DNA of 64,000 bases from Lacihabitans sp. LS3-19 (GCF_024343575.1 NZ_RJUA01000004.1:1-64000); one strand, 5' to 3'; shown: positions 46,043 through 56,119, numbered from the stretch's first letter. The notes: generated from the letters alone by a model not told the origin. A program made the numbers and translations.

Positions 46043-46109
46043 GAAAATGTTTTTTTGTTTTTACACAAATAAATCAAAACATTTTCTTAAAACAAGAAGT
46101 TTGTTTTTA

Positions 46110-46117
46110 TAAATTTG
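46110..46117 (+). promoter_or_regulatory. -7 box (TAAATTTG) of gcvP
   Basis: Perfect TAnnTTTG 29 bases before the gcvP start. No clear -33 element at the normal distance. Confidence 0.5.
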
Positions 46118-46146
46118 CATTTTTATTTTCCCTCAAACAAAACTTC

Positions 46147-49017
46147 ATGAAAGTAAATCTTATTACTACCGAAAAGTTCGAAAAAAGACATCAAGGAAAA
46201 ACTTCTGCCGAATTGAAATCAATGTGTGAAGAAATAGGTGTTGAAAGCCTTAAGCAATTGATTTTAGAAACTGTACCAGAGAATATTAGGTCTGAAAAAC
46301 CATTGAATTTGCCAGAGGCTTTGTCAGAAATTCAACTTCTTGAAAAGTTAAAATTTTTAGGCTCTAAAAATAAAGTTTACAAATCATTTATAGGAGGGGG
46401 GTACTATGATACAGTTGTTCCCAAAGTAATTTTAAGGAATATCTTGGAAAATCCAGCCTGGTATACCGCTTATACACCATATCAAGCGGAAATAGCTCAA
46501 GGTAGATTAGAAATGCTTTTGAATTTTCAAACCATAGTTACTGATTTGACTGGGATGGAGATTTCGAACGCATCTCTACTTGACGAAGCTACTGCTGCAG
46601 CCGAGGCTATGTCTATGTTTTTTAACTTAAAGAAAGGAGCTAAGAAGAATGCTAACGGTTTTTTTATTTCAAATGCATGCCATCCGCAGGTAATAGATGT
46701 AATAACTGGAAGAGCTATACCAATTGGCGTAAATGTTATAGTTGGAGATTTGAACGATTTTGATTTCGAAAACTCCAATGTTTTTGGTGCCATGATTCAA
46801 AATCCTGATACATTTGGTGAAATAACTGATTTTACTGAATTGATTTCAAGATTGCACAATTCTGACATTAAAGTGTGTATTGGAGTTGATTTACTTTCCT
46901 TGACGCTGTTTAAAAGTCCCGCTGAAATGGGTGCAGACGTAGTAGTAGGTACATCGCAGAGATTAGGTGTTCCTATGGGATATGGGGGTCCACATGCGGC
47001 ATTTTTTGCCACAAAGGATGAATTTAAAAGACATATACCAGGAAGAATAATAGGTAAGTCAATAGATTCAGAAGGAAATTCTGCTTTAAGAATGGCCTTG
47101 CAGACTAGAGAACAACATATTAGAAGAGAAAAGGCTACTTCCAATATTTGTACTGCCCAAGTTTTGCTTTCTGTAATGTCAGCAGCCTATTGTATTTATC
47201 ATGGACCAAACGGATTAAAAGAGATTGCACTTAAAATACATGGTTTAACCAAGTTGTTTGCCAATACCATCCAAGGTTTGGATTACAGAGTTTTAAATCA
47301 AAATTATTTTGACACGATTACGCTTGATGTTTTAGATAATAGCAAAATTAGAGAAATAGCAGAAGTCAAAGGCGTGAATTTAAGATATCACGGAACCGAA
47401 GATATTAGTATTTCATTTGATGAATCTAAGACGCTAGAAGATTTAGCTTTGCTTTTAGAAATTTTTGCTGAAGCTAGGGGAGAGAGTCTGGTAATGAACC
47501 TTAAAACCGAAGTAGAGGCTAATATAGCCGAAAATTTATTTAGAGCCAGTGACTATATGCTGCATCCAGTATTTAATAAATACCATACTGAGCATGAAAT
47601 GCTGAGATATTTGAAGTCTTTAGAAAGTAAAGACCTTTCTTTGGTGCATTCTATGATTTCGTTGGGAAGTTGCACAATGAAACTTAATGCTACTTCTGAA
47701 ATGATTGCGGTCACTTGGCCTGAATTTGCGAATATTCATCCATTTGCACCAGTAAACCAGACGGAAGGTTACCAAATAATGTTTGAGGAACTTACTGCTT
47801 GGTTGGCTGAGATAACTGGATTTGCTAAAGTGTCACTTCAACCTAACTCTGGAGCTCAAGGAGAACTAGCAGGTTTGATGGTAATTAGAGCTTTTCATGC
47901 TGCAAATAATAATGGAGAAAGAAATGTAGCACTGATACCTTCATCAGCACATGGAACGAATCCAGCGTCTGCAGTTATGGCTGGAATGAAAGTAGTAGTT
48001 GTAAAATGCGATGAAAAGGGAAATATTGATGTCGCTGATTTGAAAATTAAAGCTGATGAACATGCCAAAGATTTGGCTTGCTTGATGGTAACTTATCCTT
48101 CTACCCATGGCGTATTTGAAGAAACTATCATAGAAATATGTGAGATAATCCATAGTCATGGAGGTAAAGTATATATGGACGGAGCCAACATGAATGCTCA
48201 AGTTGGATTGACTTCGCCGGGTAAAATTGGAGCTGATGTATGTCATTTAAACTTACACAAAACCTTTGCTATACCTCATGGTGGAGGTGGGCCAGGAGTT
48301 GGACCTATTGGTGTGACTGAAGAATTGTCTCAGTTTTTACCAGGTAATGCTGTAATAAAAACAGGTGGCGAAAATGCAATTCATGGCATATCAGCAGCAC
48401 CTTGGGGAAGTGCTAGCGTTTTGCCGATTTCGTACGCCTATATTGCTATGATGGGGCCTGATGGATTGAAAAGAGCAACAGAATATGCTATTTTGAATGC
48501 CAATTATATTAAATCAAGGTTGGCTAAACATTTTGATATATTGTATACTGGAGCTAACGGACACTGTGCACACGAGATGATTGTTGAGTGCAGACCTTTT
48601 AAAATGTCGGCTCATGTGGAAGTAGAAGATATAGCCAAGCGATTGATGGATTACGGTTTTCACGCACCGACAGTTTCGTTTCCAGTTGCTGGAACGTTGA
48701 TGATAGAGCCTACAGAATCAGAATCTCAGGCTGAATTGGATAAGTTTTGTGATGCTTTGATATCAATTAGACAAGAAATAGCAGAAATAGAAAATGGAAT
48801 TTATCCATCAGACGATAATGTTTTAGTAAATGCTCCACATACTATGAGGGTAGTTTTAGAAGAAAACTGGACAAAGTCTTATAGTAGAGAGAAAGCGGCT
48901 TTTCCAAATGCTTCTTTGAGATTTAATAAATTCTGGCCATCGGTAAGTAGAATTGATTCTGCCTATGGCGATAGGAATTTGGTTTGTGCTTGTGAGCCGA
49001 TTGAAGCTTATGCATAG
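46147..49017 (+). CDS. gcvP: glycine dehydrogenase (decarboxylating), P protein
   Basis: 956 residues, the full-length homodimeric form. Both halves of the P protein are present: the N-terminal half with FIGGGYYDT and the C-terminal half with the PLP lysine K705 in [17 protein letters not shown]. Glycine cleavage passes a methylamine group to lipoylated GcvH and releases CO2. gcvT and gcvH are not adjacent, so the system is dispersed. A hairpin terminator follows. Confidence 0.98.
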   Translation: MKVNLITTEKFEKRHQGKTSAELKSMCEEIGVESLKQLILETVPENIRSEKPLNLPEALSEIQLLEKLKFLGSKNKVYKSFIGGGYYDTVVPKVILRNILENPAWYTAYTPYQAEIAQGRLEMLLNFQTIVTDLTGMEISNASLLDEATAAAEAMSMFFNLKKGAKKNANGFFISNACHPQVIDVITGRAIPIGVNVIVGDLNDFDFENSNVFGAMIQNPDTFGEITDFTELISRLHNSDIKVCIGVDLLSLTLFKSPAEMGADVVVGTSQRLGVPMGYGGPHAAFFATKDEFKRHIPGRIIGKSIDSEGNSALRMALQTREQHIRREKATSNICTAQVLLSVMSAAYCIYHGPNGLKEIALKIHGLTKLFANTIQGLDYRVLNQNYFDTITLDVLDNSKIREIAEVKGVNLRYHGTEDISISFDESKTLEDLALLLEIFAEARGESLVMNLKTEVEANIAENLFRASDYMLHPVFNKYHTEHEMLRYLKSLESKDLSLVHSMISLGSCTMKLNATSEMIAVTWPEFANIHPFAPVNQTEGYQIMFEELTAWLAEITGFAKVSLQPNSGAQGELAGLMVIRAFHAANNNGERNVALIPSSAHGTNPASAVMAGMKVVVVKCDEKGNIDVADLKIKADEHAKDLACLMVTYPSTHGVFEETIIEICEIIHSHGGKVYMDGANMNAQVGLTSPGKIGADVCHLNLHKTFAIPHGGGGPGVGPIGVTEELSQFLPGNAVIKTGGENAIHGISAAPWGSASVLPISYAYIAMMGPDGLKRATEYAILNANYIKSRLAKHFDILYTGANGHCAHEMIVECRPFKMSAHVEVEDIAKRLMDYGFHAPTVSFPVAGTLMIEPTESESQAELDKFCDALISIRQEIAEIENGIYPSDDNVLVNAPHTMRVVLEENWTKSYSREKAAFPNASLRFNKFWPSVSRIDSAYGDRNLVCACEPIEAYA

Positions 49018-49045
49018 TTGAAGAAATTATTATATTATAAAAAAA

Positions 49046-49068
49046 AGGGCAAGCAATTGCTCTTTTTT
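49046..49068 (+). terminator. terminator of gcvP
   Basis: AGGGCAA-GCAA-TTGCTCT (one G-T pair) followed by T6, 28 bases after the stop. Confidence 0.85.
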
Positions 49069-49418
49069 GTTTTTATAGCAAAAATTAAAATATTAAGAAG
49101 TTTTTTTTACTAATCTTTAGATCTTAAAATTCGAGCTTTTGAAATTGTTATAATCTTTAGGTCTTGGTTTAAAGGTGCTTAGGTTTTTAGATTAGAAAGT
49201 AAAGTGTCTAGCCTGCAAAGTTCAAAGTAATAGATTTCTATTTAAACAATTTGACATGGAATCAGATTGTGAATTATCCACGTAGGTACATTTAAGGGTA
49301 TTAAAATCAGATTAAAGCTAATTTTATTTATCTGAAATTTTCTTTTTTTAGTTTAAAAATAGAATTGAATTATAAAATCTATTTTAATCGACATTTACCA
49401 AATTCCTTAAAATTACAA
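49069..49418. other. region upstream of the multiheme cytochrome gene, with direct repeats
   Basis: About 350 non-coding bases. A 15-base direct repeat, TAATCTTTAGATCTT at 49111-49125 and TAATCTTTAGGTCTT at 49151-49165, is spaced 40 bases start to start, about four DNA turns, which would suit a regulator bound on one face. A near-consensus -7 box TAATTTTA lies at about 49319. One DnaA-box-like TTATCCACG is present, probably by chance. Confidence 0.45.
49111..49165. repeat. direct repeat upstream of the cytochrome gene
   Basis: Two copies of TAATCTTTAG-R-TCTT, 14 of 15 bases identical, 40 bases apart. Candidate operator; evidence is sequence only. Confidence 0.4.
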
Positions 49419-52400
49419 ATGTTAAAAAAAGCACAAATATTAATCTTTCTACTTACCCTAAGCTGTGCATTGCAAGCACAGTCTCCGCATGGGAAAGGCT
49501 TTAAGATGGATTGTGCCAAATGCCATGAATCAGGAAGTTGGGATTTTAGTTCGAAGAATACTTTTGAACACGCCACTACAGGTTTTTTGTTAGACGGGGA
49601 GCATAGAAATATTAATTGTAATGCCTGCCATATAAAATCAGATTTTGTAAATACCTCAGCAGATTGTAAATCTTGTCATGCTGATATGCACAATCAAACC
49701 GTTGGAAATGATTGTGCAAGATGTCATACGACTAAGTCTTGGATAGTTGAAAATATTTCTAGTTTACATGAACAAACTTCTTTTCCTTTAGTAGGTGTCC
49801 ATAAAACAGTTGATTGCAATCAATGCCACGTTACAGACACCAAACTGAGGTTTAATCCTATTGGCCAAACTTGTATTGACTGTCACAACAAAGATTTTAA
49901 TAAAACTGTAAATCCGAATCATGTAAAGTTAAATATGTCAACTGATTGTTCGGCGTGCCATAACACCTTAACGAAAGACGATTGGGCAACTTCAACTTTT
50001 CCAAACCACGACGAGTTTTATCCTTTAACAGGTGGTCACGCTGCGATAGCTCAAGATTGCGAAAAATGTCATATTGGCGGTAATTTTAATAATACGCCTA
50101 CTGAATGCGAGGCTTGTCATAAAGTAGATTTCAATAAAACATTGAATCCGAACCATGTTAAATTAAACTTTTCCACTGATTGTGTTTCTTGTCATACTAC
50201 CACGCCAGGCTGGGCACCTGCACAGTTTCCAATTCATGATCAATTTTATCCTTTAACGGGTGCTCACCAAACAATTTCTAATAATTGTGTGGAATGCCAT
50301 AAAGGTGGAAATTACGAAAATACGCCTAATGAGTGTGCCTCATGCCATACCGCCAATTATCAAGCTACACAAAATCCAAATCATGCCACCATTGGTTTTT
50401 CTACGGATTGTGTGGCATGTCATACCACGTCTCCAGGTTGGACGCCTGCATTGTTTACAGACCATGATGTTTTTTATCCAATTACAGGTGCTCACAAATC
50501 ATTAAGTTGTAATGAATGCCATATTGGAGGGAAATATAGCAATACGACTAATGATTGTAATTCTTGTCACAATTCTAATTATACAGCTACAAAGAATCCC
50601 GATCACGCACTGTTTGGAATGTCGACAGATTGTGCCTCTTGTCATACTACAAATCCTGGTTGGAGGCCGTCAACATTTGATCATAGTAATTTCTATCCGC
50701 TAACGGGTGCTCATGCCAATATTGCAGGTGATTGTGCCAAATGCCATCAGGGTGGAGTGGCAAATACACCAACAGATTGTTATTCATGTCATACAAATGA
50801 TTATACCTCTGCGAAAAATCCAGATCATGCAAATTTGGGTATGTCCACAGATTGTGCAGGATGCCATACAACCAATCCTGGTTGGTCACCAACTAGTTTT
50901 GATCATAATCGGTTTTTCCCATTGACTGGTGGACACGCAATTGTGGCTAGTGACTGTAACAAATGTCATAATGGTAGTAATTATAAAAACCCACCTACAG
51001 ACTGTAATTCTTGCCATAATGCCAATTATCAATCTGCAGCAAGTCCAAATCACGTAACGCTTGGTTTATCAACTGATTGTATATCATGTCATACCACTGA
51101 TCCAGGTTGGAGACCAAGTACTTTTAATCATGATAATTATTATCAACTAACAGGTGCTCACGCAGCTATAGCAACAAACTGTGTGCAATGCCATACGGCG
51201 GGAGTTACTAATACACCAAATGATTGTAATTCTTGTCATAATGCAAATTATCAGTCCGCCGCCAATCCTAATCATAACACATTAGGATTCTCTACAGATT
51301 GTGCCTCTTGCCATACTACCAATCCGGGTTGGAGACCAAGTACTTTTAATCATGATAATTATTATCAATTGACAGGTGCTCATGCGTCTGTGGCTTCTAA
51401 CTGTGTACAATGTCATGCGGCAGGTGTTGCAAATACTCCTACTGATTGTAATTCGTGTCATAATGCTAATTATAAAGCTTCTGTCAATCCTAACCATAAC
51501 ACATTAGGATTCTCTACAGATTGTGCTTCTTGTCATACTACAAATCCAGGTTGGAGACCTTCAACTTTTAATCATGACAATTATTATCAATTGACCGGTG
51601 CACATGCAGCCGTGGCAAATAATTGCGTACAATGTCATGCAGGTGGAGTCACAAATACTCCAACTGATTGTAATTCATGCCATAGTGCAGCATTTGAATC
51701 AGCGACTAATCCAAACCATGCGGCGTCAGGATTTTCAAGAGATTGTGCGTTTTGCCATTCGACAACCCCAGGCTGGAGGCCTTCTACTTTTAACCATAAT
51801 AATGTTTATCCTCTAACGGGTGCTCATGCCAATATAGCTTCAAGTTGTACTTCATGTCATGTTGGGGGTAATTTTAATAATACACCGACAGATTGTAATT
51901 CTTGCCATAGCGGGGCTTACAATTCTGCTAGCAATCCAAACCATGCGGCGTCAGGATTTTCAAGAGACTGTGCTTCTTGTCATACAACCAACCCAGGCTG
52001 GAGACCTTCGACATTTAACCATAATAATTTTTATCCATTGACGGGTGCACACGCAAACATAGCCTCAAGTTGTACTTCTTGTCATGCAGGTGGCAATTTT
52101 AATAATACCCCAACAGATTGTAATTCATGTCATAGTGGGGCGTACAATTCGGCAAGTAACCCGAACCATGCGTCATCTGGATTTTCAAGAGATTGTGCGT
52201 CTTGTCATACCACAAACCCTGGCTGGAGGCCTTCAACTTTCAACCATAACAATTTTTATCCTTTGGTTGGAGCACATGCCAATATAGCATCTAGTTGCAC
52301 ATCGTGTCATGCCGGTGGAAATTTTAATAATACGCCTAATACATGTTATGGATGTCACTCAAATAAATATAATAGTGCTAGTCCAAATCATGCTTCTTCT

Positions 52401-52676
52401 GGTTTTTCAACAAATTGCACAGAGTGTCACAGTCAAAATGCTTGGAAACCTGCCTCATTTAACCACGATGCTCAATATTTTCCAATTTATAGTGGTAAAC
52501 ACAAAGGGAAATGGAATAAGTGTACGGATTGTCATACCTCAGCTGGAAATTACAGTATGTTTAGCTGCTTTAGTTGTCATGGTAAATCTAGCACTGATAA
52601 AGAACATAAGAATAATAAAAATTATGTTTATGATAGCAATGCCTGCCTATCATGCCACCCACAAGGTAGAGGATAA
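49419..52676 (+). CDS. secreted multiheme c-type cytochrome with 43 CxxCH motifs
   Basis: 1,085 residues starting at Met 49419 (MLKKAQILIFLLTLSCAL); an upstream TTG-initiated extension adds no signal peptide. The signal peptide ends near LQAQ, so the product is exported. By direct count there are 43 CxxCH motifs: five in the N-terminal part, 36 in twelve repeats of 74-75 residues with three motifs each, and two at the C-terminus. A typical repeat reads N-x-C-x-x-C-H-x(5-6)-A-x-N-P-N-H-x4-F-S-T-D-C-x-x-C-H-T-T-N-P-G-W-R-P-S-T-F-N-H-x3-Y-x-L-T-G-A-H-x(6-7)-C-x-x-C-H. Each repeat has three extra histidines (NPNH, FNH, GAH), matching bis-His ligation of three hemes. The family is the cytochrome-c3-like CxxCH repeat type. 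No C-terminal T9SS domain is seen. A predicted outer-membrane barrel gene follows on the same strand. Confidence 0.93.
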   Translation: MLKKAQILIFLLTLSCALQAQSPHGKGFKMDCAKCHESGSWDFSSKNTFEHATTGFLLDGEHRNINCNACHIKSDFVNTSADCKSCHADMHNQTVGNDCARCHTTKSWIVENISSLHEQTSFPLVGVHKTVDCNQCHVTDTKLRFNPIGQTCIDCHNKDFNKTVNPNHVKLNMSTDCSACHNTLTKDDWATSTFPNHDEFYPLTGGHAAIAQDCEKCHIGGNFNNTPTECEACHKVDFNKTLNPNHVKLNFSTDCVSCHTTTPGWAPAQFPIHDQFYPLTGAHQTISNNCVECHKGGNYENTPNECASCHTANYQATQNPNHATIGFSTDCVACHTTSPGWTPALFTDHDVFYPITGAHKSLSCNECHIGGKYSNTTNDCNSCHNSNYTATKNPDHALFGMSTDCASCHTTNPGWRPSTFDHSNFYPLTGAHANIAGDCAKCHQGGVANTPTDCYSCHTNDYTSAKNPDHANLGMSTDCAGCHTTNPGWSPTSFDHNRFFPLTGGHAIVASDCNKCHNGSNYKNPPTDCNSCHNANYQSAASPNHVTLGLSTDCISCHTTDPGWRPSTFNHDNYYQLTGAHAAIATNCVQCHTAGVTNTPNDCNSCHNANYQSAANPNHNTLGFSTDCASCHTTNPGWRPSTFNHDNYYQLTGAHASVASNCVQCHAAGVANTPTDCNSCHNANYKASVNPNHNTLGFSTDCASCHTTNPGWRPSTFNHDNYYQLTGAHAAVANNCVQCHAGGVTNTPTDCNSCHSAAFESATNPNHAASGFSRDCAFCHSTTPGWRPSTFNHNNVYPLTGAHANIASSCTSCHVGGNFNNTPTDCNSCHSGAYNSASNPNHAASGFSRDCASCHTTNPGWRPSTFNHNNFYPLTGAHANIASSCTSCHAGGNFNNTPTDCNSCHSGAYNSASNPNHASSGFSRDCASCHTTNPGWRPSTFNHNNFYPLVGAHANIASSCTSCHAGGNFNNTPNTCYGCHSNKYNSASPNHASSGFSTNCTECHSQNAWKPASFNHDAQYFPIYSGKHKGKWNKCTDCHTSAGNYSMFSCFSCHGKSSTDKEHKNNKNYVYDSNACLSCHPQGRG
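49872..52535 (+). repeat. twelve 222-225-bp three-heme repeats
   Basis: Measured spacing between equivalent Cys codons is 222 bp in the middle (51225, 51447, 51669) and 225 bp later (51894, 52119). Units 6-8 and units 10-11 are the most alike, suggesting recent internal expansion. One-codon length differences divide them into a G-G-V-x-N-T-P type and a G-G-N-F-N-N-T-P type. Confidence 0.92.
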
Positions 52677-52764
52677 TAATTGAATTTATCGGATTCAGCC
52701 TATTTCTATATCTTTAGTATTGTTTTTTCGAAGACTTCAAGTCCTTTTTTGAAATTTTATCCGA

Positions 52765-54363
52765 ATGAAAAAAATATTTTTAATTTCCTTGTTGTTAATA
52801 AGTTTCTGTCAAATTGCACTGGCTCAAGTCGGTGGTCGTGTGGAAGGAATTGTGACTTTTGTTAATGCAAAAAACATTTATGTACGATTTGAAAATACCA
52901 AAGATTTAGAAATAAATGATACATTGATGGTTTTAGTGAATGAGCAATGGATAAAATCATTGGTTGTGCAAATGGTCTCTTCAAAATCATTTATTACAAC
53001 GCCAATTGGGGCTGAAAAAATAATAGCTGGAGATAAAGTATCGTATTTTAAAAAAGAAATTAAAGAGGATACATTGGCTTTGACCCAAATTAAAAAAAAG
53101 GTTGAGCCAGAAAAAAGAGTGATAACAAAGATTGTTGAGGATACGGAAAGGAAGCAAAGTTACAATGGCAAAATCATGGTTTCGGCCAACGGAAGCATGG
53201 TAGAGTCCGAAAAAGCCTATAACAGAGTGAGGACTTCTGTGGCATTTGATATTTATAATATAAAAGATGGTAAATTTTCATTCGAGAGTTATGTAAATTA
53301 TAGAAATAGTACGAACTCCCTACAAACCGAAAAGAATTTCAATGATAATTTTAAAGTATACAATTTGGCTCTAACTTACCAACCTACAAAGAATTCCACA
53401 TTTTCAGTAGGAAGGAAGTTGAATTTGCGAATGGCAAACATGGGAGCTATAGATGGATTACAAGTAGAAAACAAGTATAAAAATATTATTTTGGGAGGTT
53501 TTGGAGGCTTTAGGCCAGATGTGAATGATTATGGATTTAATGCCAATTTGCTTCAATATGGAGCATTTATAGCTCATGAAAAAGAAAAAGGTAATGGAGC
53601 TCTTTCTACAAGTATAGCTTTTGCTGATAAAAAAAACAATGGTATAACAGACAGAAGATTTGCGTATTTTCAACACAGCAATTCAATTGTTAAAAATCTC
53701 TATTTGTTTTATTCAATAGAAGTGGATTTATATCAAAATATAGATAGTATAAAAACCCACAACGTTAATTTGACAAGCACTTACCTTTCTCTTCGCTATA
53801 AGCCGTTTAAGGTTTTGAGTTTTAGCACATCCTATGACAACCGAAGAAATGTGATATATTATGAAACGTACAGGTCTTATATTGATCAATTGGTCAATCA
53901 AGAGACACGTCAGGGTTTTCGTTTAAATGTGAATTATCACTTTTCGAAGTATATGAACCTAAACGCAACGGGTTTTTATAGATATCAAGAGAGCCGACCA
54001 GATCCAACTAAAAACTATAATATTAACTTGAATTTCTCGAAACTTCCTGCCATAAATACCTCCTTGAATCTTAGTGCAAATATTATGAATACCTATTATT
54101 TTGATGGGATAATATATGGTGCTAGACTGAACAAATATTTGATGAAAGGGAGATTATCAACAGAGTTGAGTTATAGAAAGGTGGATTATGCGTTTTTTAA
54201 CCAAGAACAGGGAAATCTCAAACAAAATATTTTGGGTGCTTCCTTAAATCTTTATACACAAAAAAATACTTCATTTATGATAAATTATGAAGGTACTTTT
54301 GAGCCAACGGCTAGTTATAATCGATATTTTGTGACCCTTTCACAGCGAGTAAGAAGCAAATAA
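52765..54363 (+). CDS. predicted outer-membrane beta-barrel protein, partner of the multiheme cytochrome
   Basis: 532 residues. A signal peptide (MKKIFLISLLLISFCQIALAQ) precedes a ~70-residue SH3-like domain (VGGRVEGIVTFVNAKNIYV), a charged linker to ~residue 130, and then ~400 residues of alternating polar/hydrophobic strands rich in Tyr, Asn and aromatic girdle residues (S-F-E-S-Y-V-N-Y, S-T-F-S-V-G-R-K, S-T-S-Y-D-N-R-R). It ends in a strand YFVTLSQRVRSK, as expected for a barrel. No homologous family name is recognised. It starts 88 bases after the cytochrome stop, with no terminator between, so the pair is probably co-transcribed. By analogy with MtrAB-type pairs it could be a porin sheath for the cytochrome; this is inference. 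Confidence 0.78.
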   Translation: MKKIFLISLLLISFCQIALAQVGGRVEGIVTFVNAKNIYVRFENTKDLEINDTLMVLVNEQWIKSLVVQMVSSKSFITTPIGAEKIIAGDKVSYFKKEIKEDTLALTQIKKKVEPEKRVITKIVEDTERKQSYNGKIMVSANGSMVESEKAYNRVRTSVAFDIYNIKDGKFSFESYVNYRNSTNSLQTEKNFNDNFKVYNLALTYQPTKNSTFSVGRKLNLRMANMGAIDGLQVENKYKNIILGGFGGFRPDVNDYGFNANLLQYGAFIAHEKEKGNGALSTSIAFADKKNNGITDRRFAYFQHSNSIVKNLYLFYSIEVDLYQNIDSIKTHNVNLTSTYLSLRYKPFKVLSFSTSYDNRRNVIYYETYRSYIDQLVNQETRQGFRLNVNYHFSKYMNLNATGFYRYQESRPDPTKNYNINLNFSKLPAINTSLNLSANIMNTYYFDGIIYGARLNKYLMKGRLSTELSYRKVDYAFFNQEQGNLKQNILGASLNLYTQKNTSFMINYEGTFEPTASYNRYFVTLSQRVRSK

Positions 54364-54527
54364 GAAGTACAAACAGTTCTGCTTTTTATTGATATTATTT
54401 TTGTTTTTTGCTGAAATTCTTCCAATATTAACCTGCATTTTCTGCTGTTTTTTGTTCAAAAACGTTTAGAATACATATGGGGATTTTAAATTTTGCCAAG
54501 AAATCTTCTGGAATTCAAGAAAATATC

Positions 54528-54535
54528 TACTTTTG
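54528..54535 (+). promoter_or_regulatory. -7 box (TACTTTTG) of the lipoprotein gene
   Basis: Perfect TAnnTTTG 37 bases before the start codon at 54573; no TTTG at -33 spacing. Confidence 0.5.
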
Positions 54536-54572
54536 TTTGAAAAAATTTTCAAATTATCTTTAATTTTTCCAC

Positions 54573-55040
54573 ATGAAAATTGGTTTTATTTTTCTCAATT
54601 TGTTCATTTTAATAGTTGCATGCAAAAAAACGGATCATCCTGTAATAACTATGCCTGTAGAAAAATACAAAATGCTAAAAGAGATTCCTGATAGTTTTGA
54701 GAAAGTTGAGAAATTTTATGAGAAATCTAAAGTTGAAATTGTGTTTGATTTCAACTCTGGAAAGTTTAAGGGTAAATACAAAACGCTGGAATTTAAGGGC
54801 AAATACAATATTTTAAAAGTGAGCTCAGGTTTTACCAAGGGATTTAACTATAAAGTTGAGCTTGAATCTTTGATAAAAAACGCGACTGAAGACAAAGTCG
54901 TAGACGATTTTGTTAGACAATTGGCTATCTGTAATAGAATTTATGTAGCTCCTGATAATTTGGTGAATACAAAATATGTGCGTTTGGAAATGTCGAATGC
55001 AGAAAATGAAGAAAAAATAAAATTTGTTTTACTGAAATAA
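54573..55040 (+). CDS. hypothetical lipoprotein
   Basis: 155 residues. The lipobox is I-V-A-C17-K-K. The body contains a repeated G-K-F-K-G-K-Y-K-T-L-E-F-K-G-K-Y-N pattern of beta strands and ends in M-S-N-A-E-N-E-E-K-I-K-F-V-L-L. I do not recognise a family. The lysine after the +1 Cys fits Bacteroidota lipoproteins retained in the inner leaflet or not exported to the surface. It starts a short run with the DUF4337 gene. Confidence 0.75.
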   Translation: MKIGFIFLNLFILIVACKKTDHPVITMPVEKYKMLKEIPDSFEKVEKFYEKSKVEIVFDFNSGKFKGKYKTLEFKGKYNILKVSSGFTKGFNYKVELESLIKNATEDKVVDDFVRQLAICNRIYVAPDNLVNTKYVRLEMSNAENEEKIKFVLLK

Positions 55041-55049
55041 ATTATAGCA

Positions 55050-55655
55050 ATGTTTTTAGAACCAAAACCTGACCGATTTGAAACTACTTCTGGCCTAATA
55101 ATAACGATAATTGCTTCTTTTTTAGCTTTCGTGCAAATAATGGATGATAACTTTGGGGCAGAAGAGCTGAAAGCCGTAAATGAAAAAGCTGGGGCTTTCC
55201 AGTGGCAACAATCCAAAAGTATTAAACAAAACCTCGTAGAAGGACAAGTTGGCTTAATAGAAACGCTCATAAAATCTAAAACGATTGGGAAAGGTGATGC
55301 AGATCTTTTGGAAATAGATTTGGAGAAGCTGAAAAAGAAAGTACACAGATACGAATTAGAGAAAACCGAGATACTGAAAGGCTCAAAAGCTGTGGGGAAA
55401 GACAACTGGGTGCAGGATGTTGATGGAGAATTAGGGAAAGTAATAGGTGCCAAAGAATGGGAAGAAAAAATCACCTTCTATGAAAATAAAGGTGACCAAA
55501 TGGCTCTATCGTCGATGTTTTTGCAGATTTCATTAATGCTCGGAGGGCTTGCACTTATACTTCAAGAAGCAAAATTAAAACTGTTTTTCTTTTATGCCAC
55601 GCTGGTTCTTGGAGCCATAGGTATATCTTATGGTGGATTTTGTTTGGTAGTTTAA
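55050..55655 (+). CDS. DUF4337 family membrane protein
   Basis: 201 residues. One transmembrane segment near residues 14-31, a long helical section with the Q-W-Q-Q-S-K-S-I-K-Q motif (~residues 51-60) and two C-terminal transmembrane segments. This matches the DUF4337 layout of an N-terminal and two C-terminal membrane helices around a coiled middle. Function unknown. It begins nine bases after the lipoprotein stop, so the two are probably one transcript. Confidence 0.78.
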   Translation: MFLEPKPDRFETTSGLIITIIASFLAFVQIMDDNFGAEELKAVNEKAGAFQWQQSKSIKQNLVEGQVGLIETLIKSKTIGKGDADLLEIDLEKLKKKVHRYELEKTEILKGSKAVGKDNWVQDVDGELGKVIGAKEWEEKITFYENKGDQMALSSMFLQISLMLGGLALILQEAKLKLFFFYATLVLGAIGISYGGFCLVV

Positions 55656-55657
55656 TT

Positions 55658-56119
55658 TCATTTCTCAATAAATTTCTTCAAACCACTCATGGCTGTTGCT
55701 CTTACTTTGTTTTTTAAAAAAAGAGTCCAACCCAATAATAATCCAGAAAAGCCCAAGGCTTGTCTGCTCCATTTGTAAAAATCAAATTTATCTCGATGCC
55801 TTATGATTTTGCCGTCTTTGATTTTGAATTCGGCCTTTATGTCGTTTATCACCATGCGGCCAGTTTTTGAAAATGTATATTTCGCTATCCATCTTGCTTT
55901 TATGGTATCATCTTTTGATTCTAGTATTTGGTATTTTAATTCCATGTCCTTGCCTGCTTTTATCAGCATTTCCCACATTTTTCCGGCTTCAACGCCATTG
56001 AGATTTTGGAATACTTCATCGCTAAAAGTTGCATCAGGTGCATAACTATTTTGCATGCTTATATAATCTTTGCTTTGAAAAGCACGGTAGAAATTTTCTA
56101 TTAATTCTGCATTATTCAT
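55658..56119 (-). CDS. NTF2-like / SnoaL-like protein
   Basis: 153 residues starting at Met 56119 (MNNAELIENFYRAFQSKDY); the 11-codon upstream extension is unlikely. The pattern of an N-terminal helix, then Y-A-P-D-A-T-F-S-D, a central A-R-W-I-A-K-Y-T-F-S strand and I-K-D-G-K-I-I-R-H-R-D-K-F-D-F-Y is typical of the SnoaL-like NTF2 fold (often called nuclear transport factor 2 family). It converges on the DUF4337 gene with a two-base gap. Substrate unknown. Confidence 0.86.
   Translation of the reverse strand: MNNAELIENFYRAFQSKDYISMQNSYAPDATFSDEVFQNLNGVEAGKMWEMLIKAGKDMELKYQILESKDDTIKARWIAKYTFSKTGRMVINDIKAEFKIKDGKIIRHRDKFDFYKWSRQALGFSGLLLGWTLFLKNKVRATAMSGLKKFIEK

Noticed and set aside
49275-49290. 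DnaA-box-like TTATCCACG upstream of the cytochrome
   Set aside because: Only one copy; no cluster, dnaA or AT-rich unwinding block, so it is not evidence of a replication origin.
50260-52683. Several long open frames in the second and third frames of the cytochrome gene
   Set aside because: They are by-products of the three-heme coding repeats; only the frame with CxxCH motifs makes sense.
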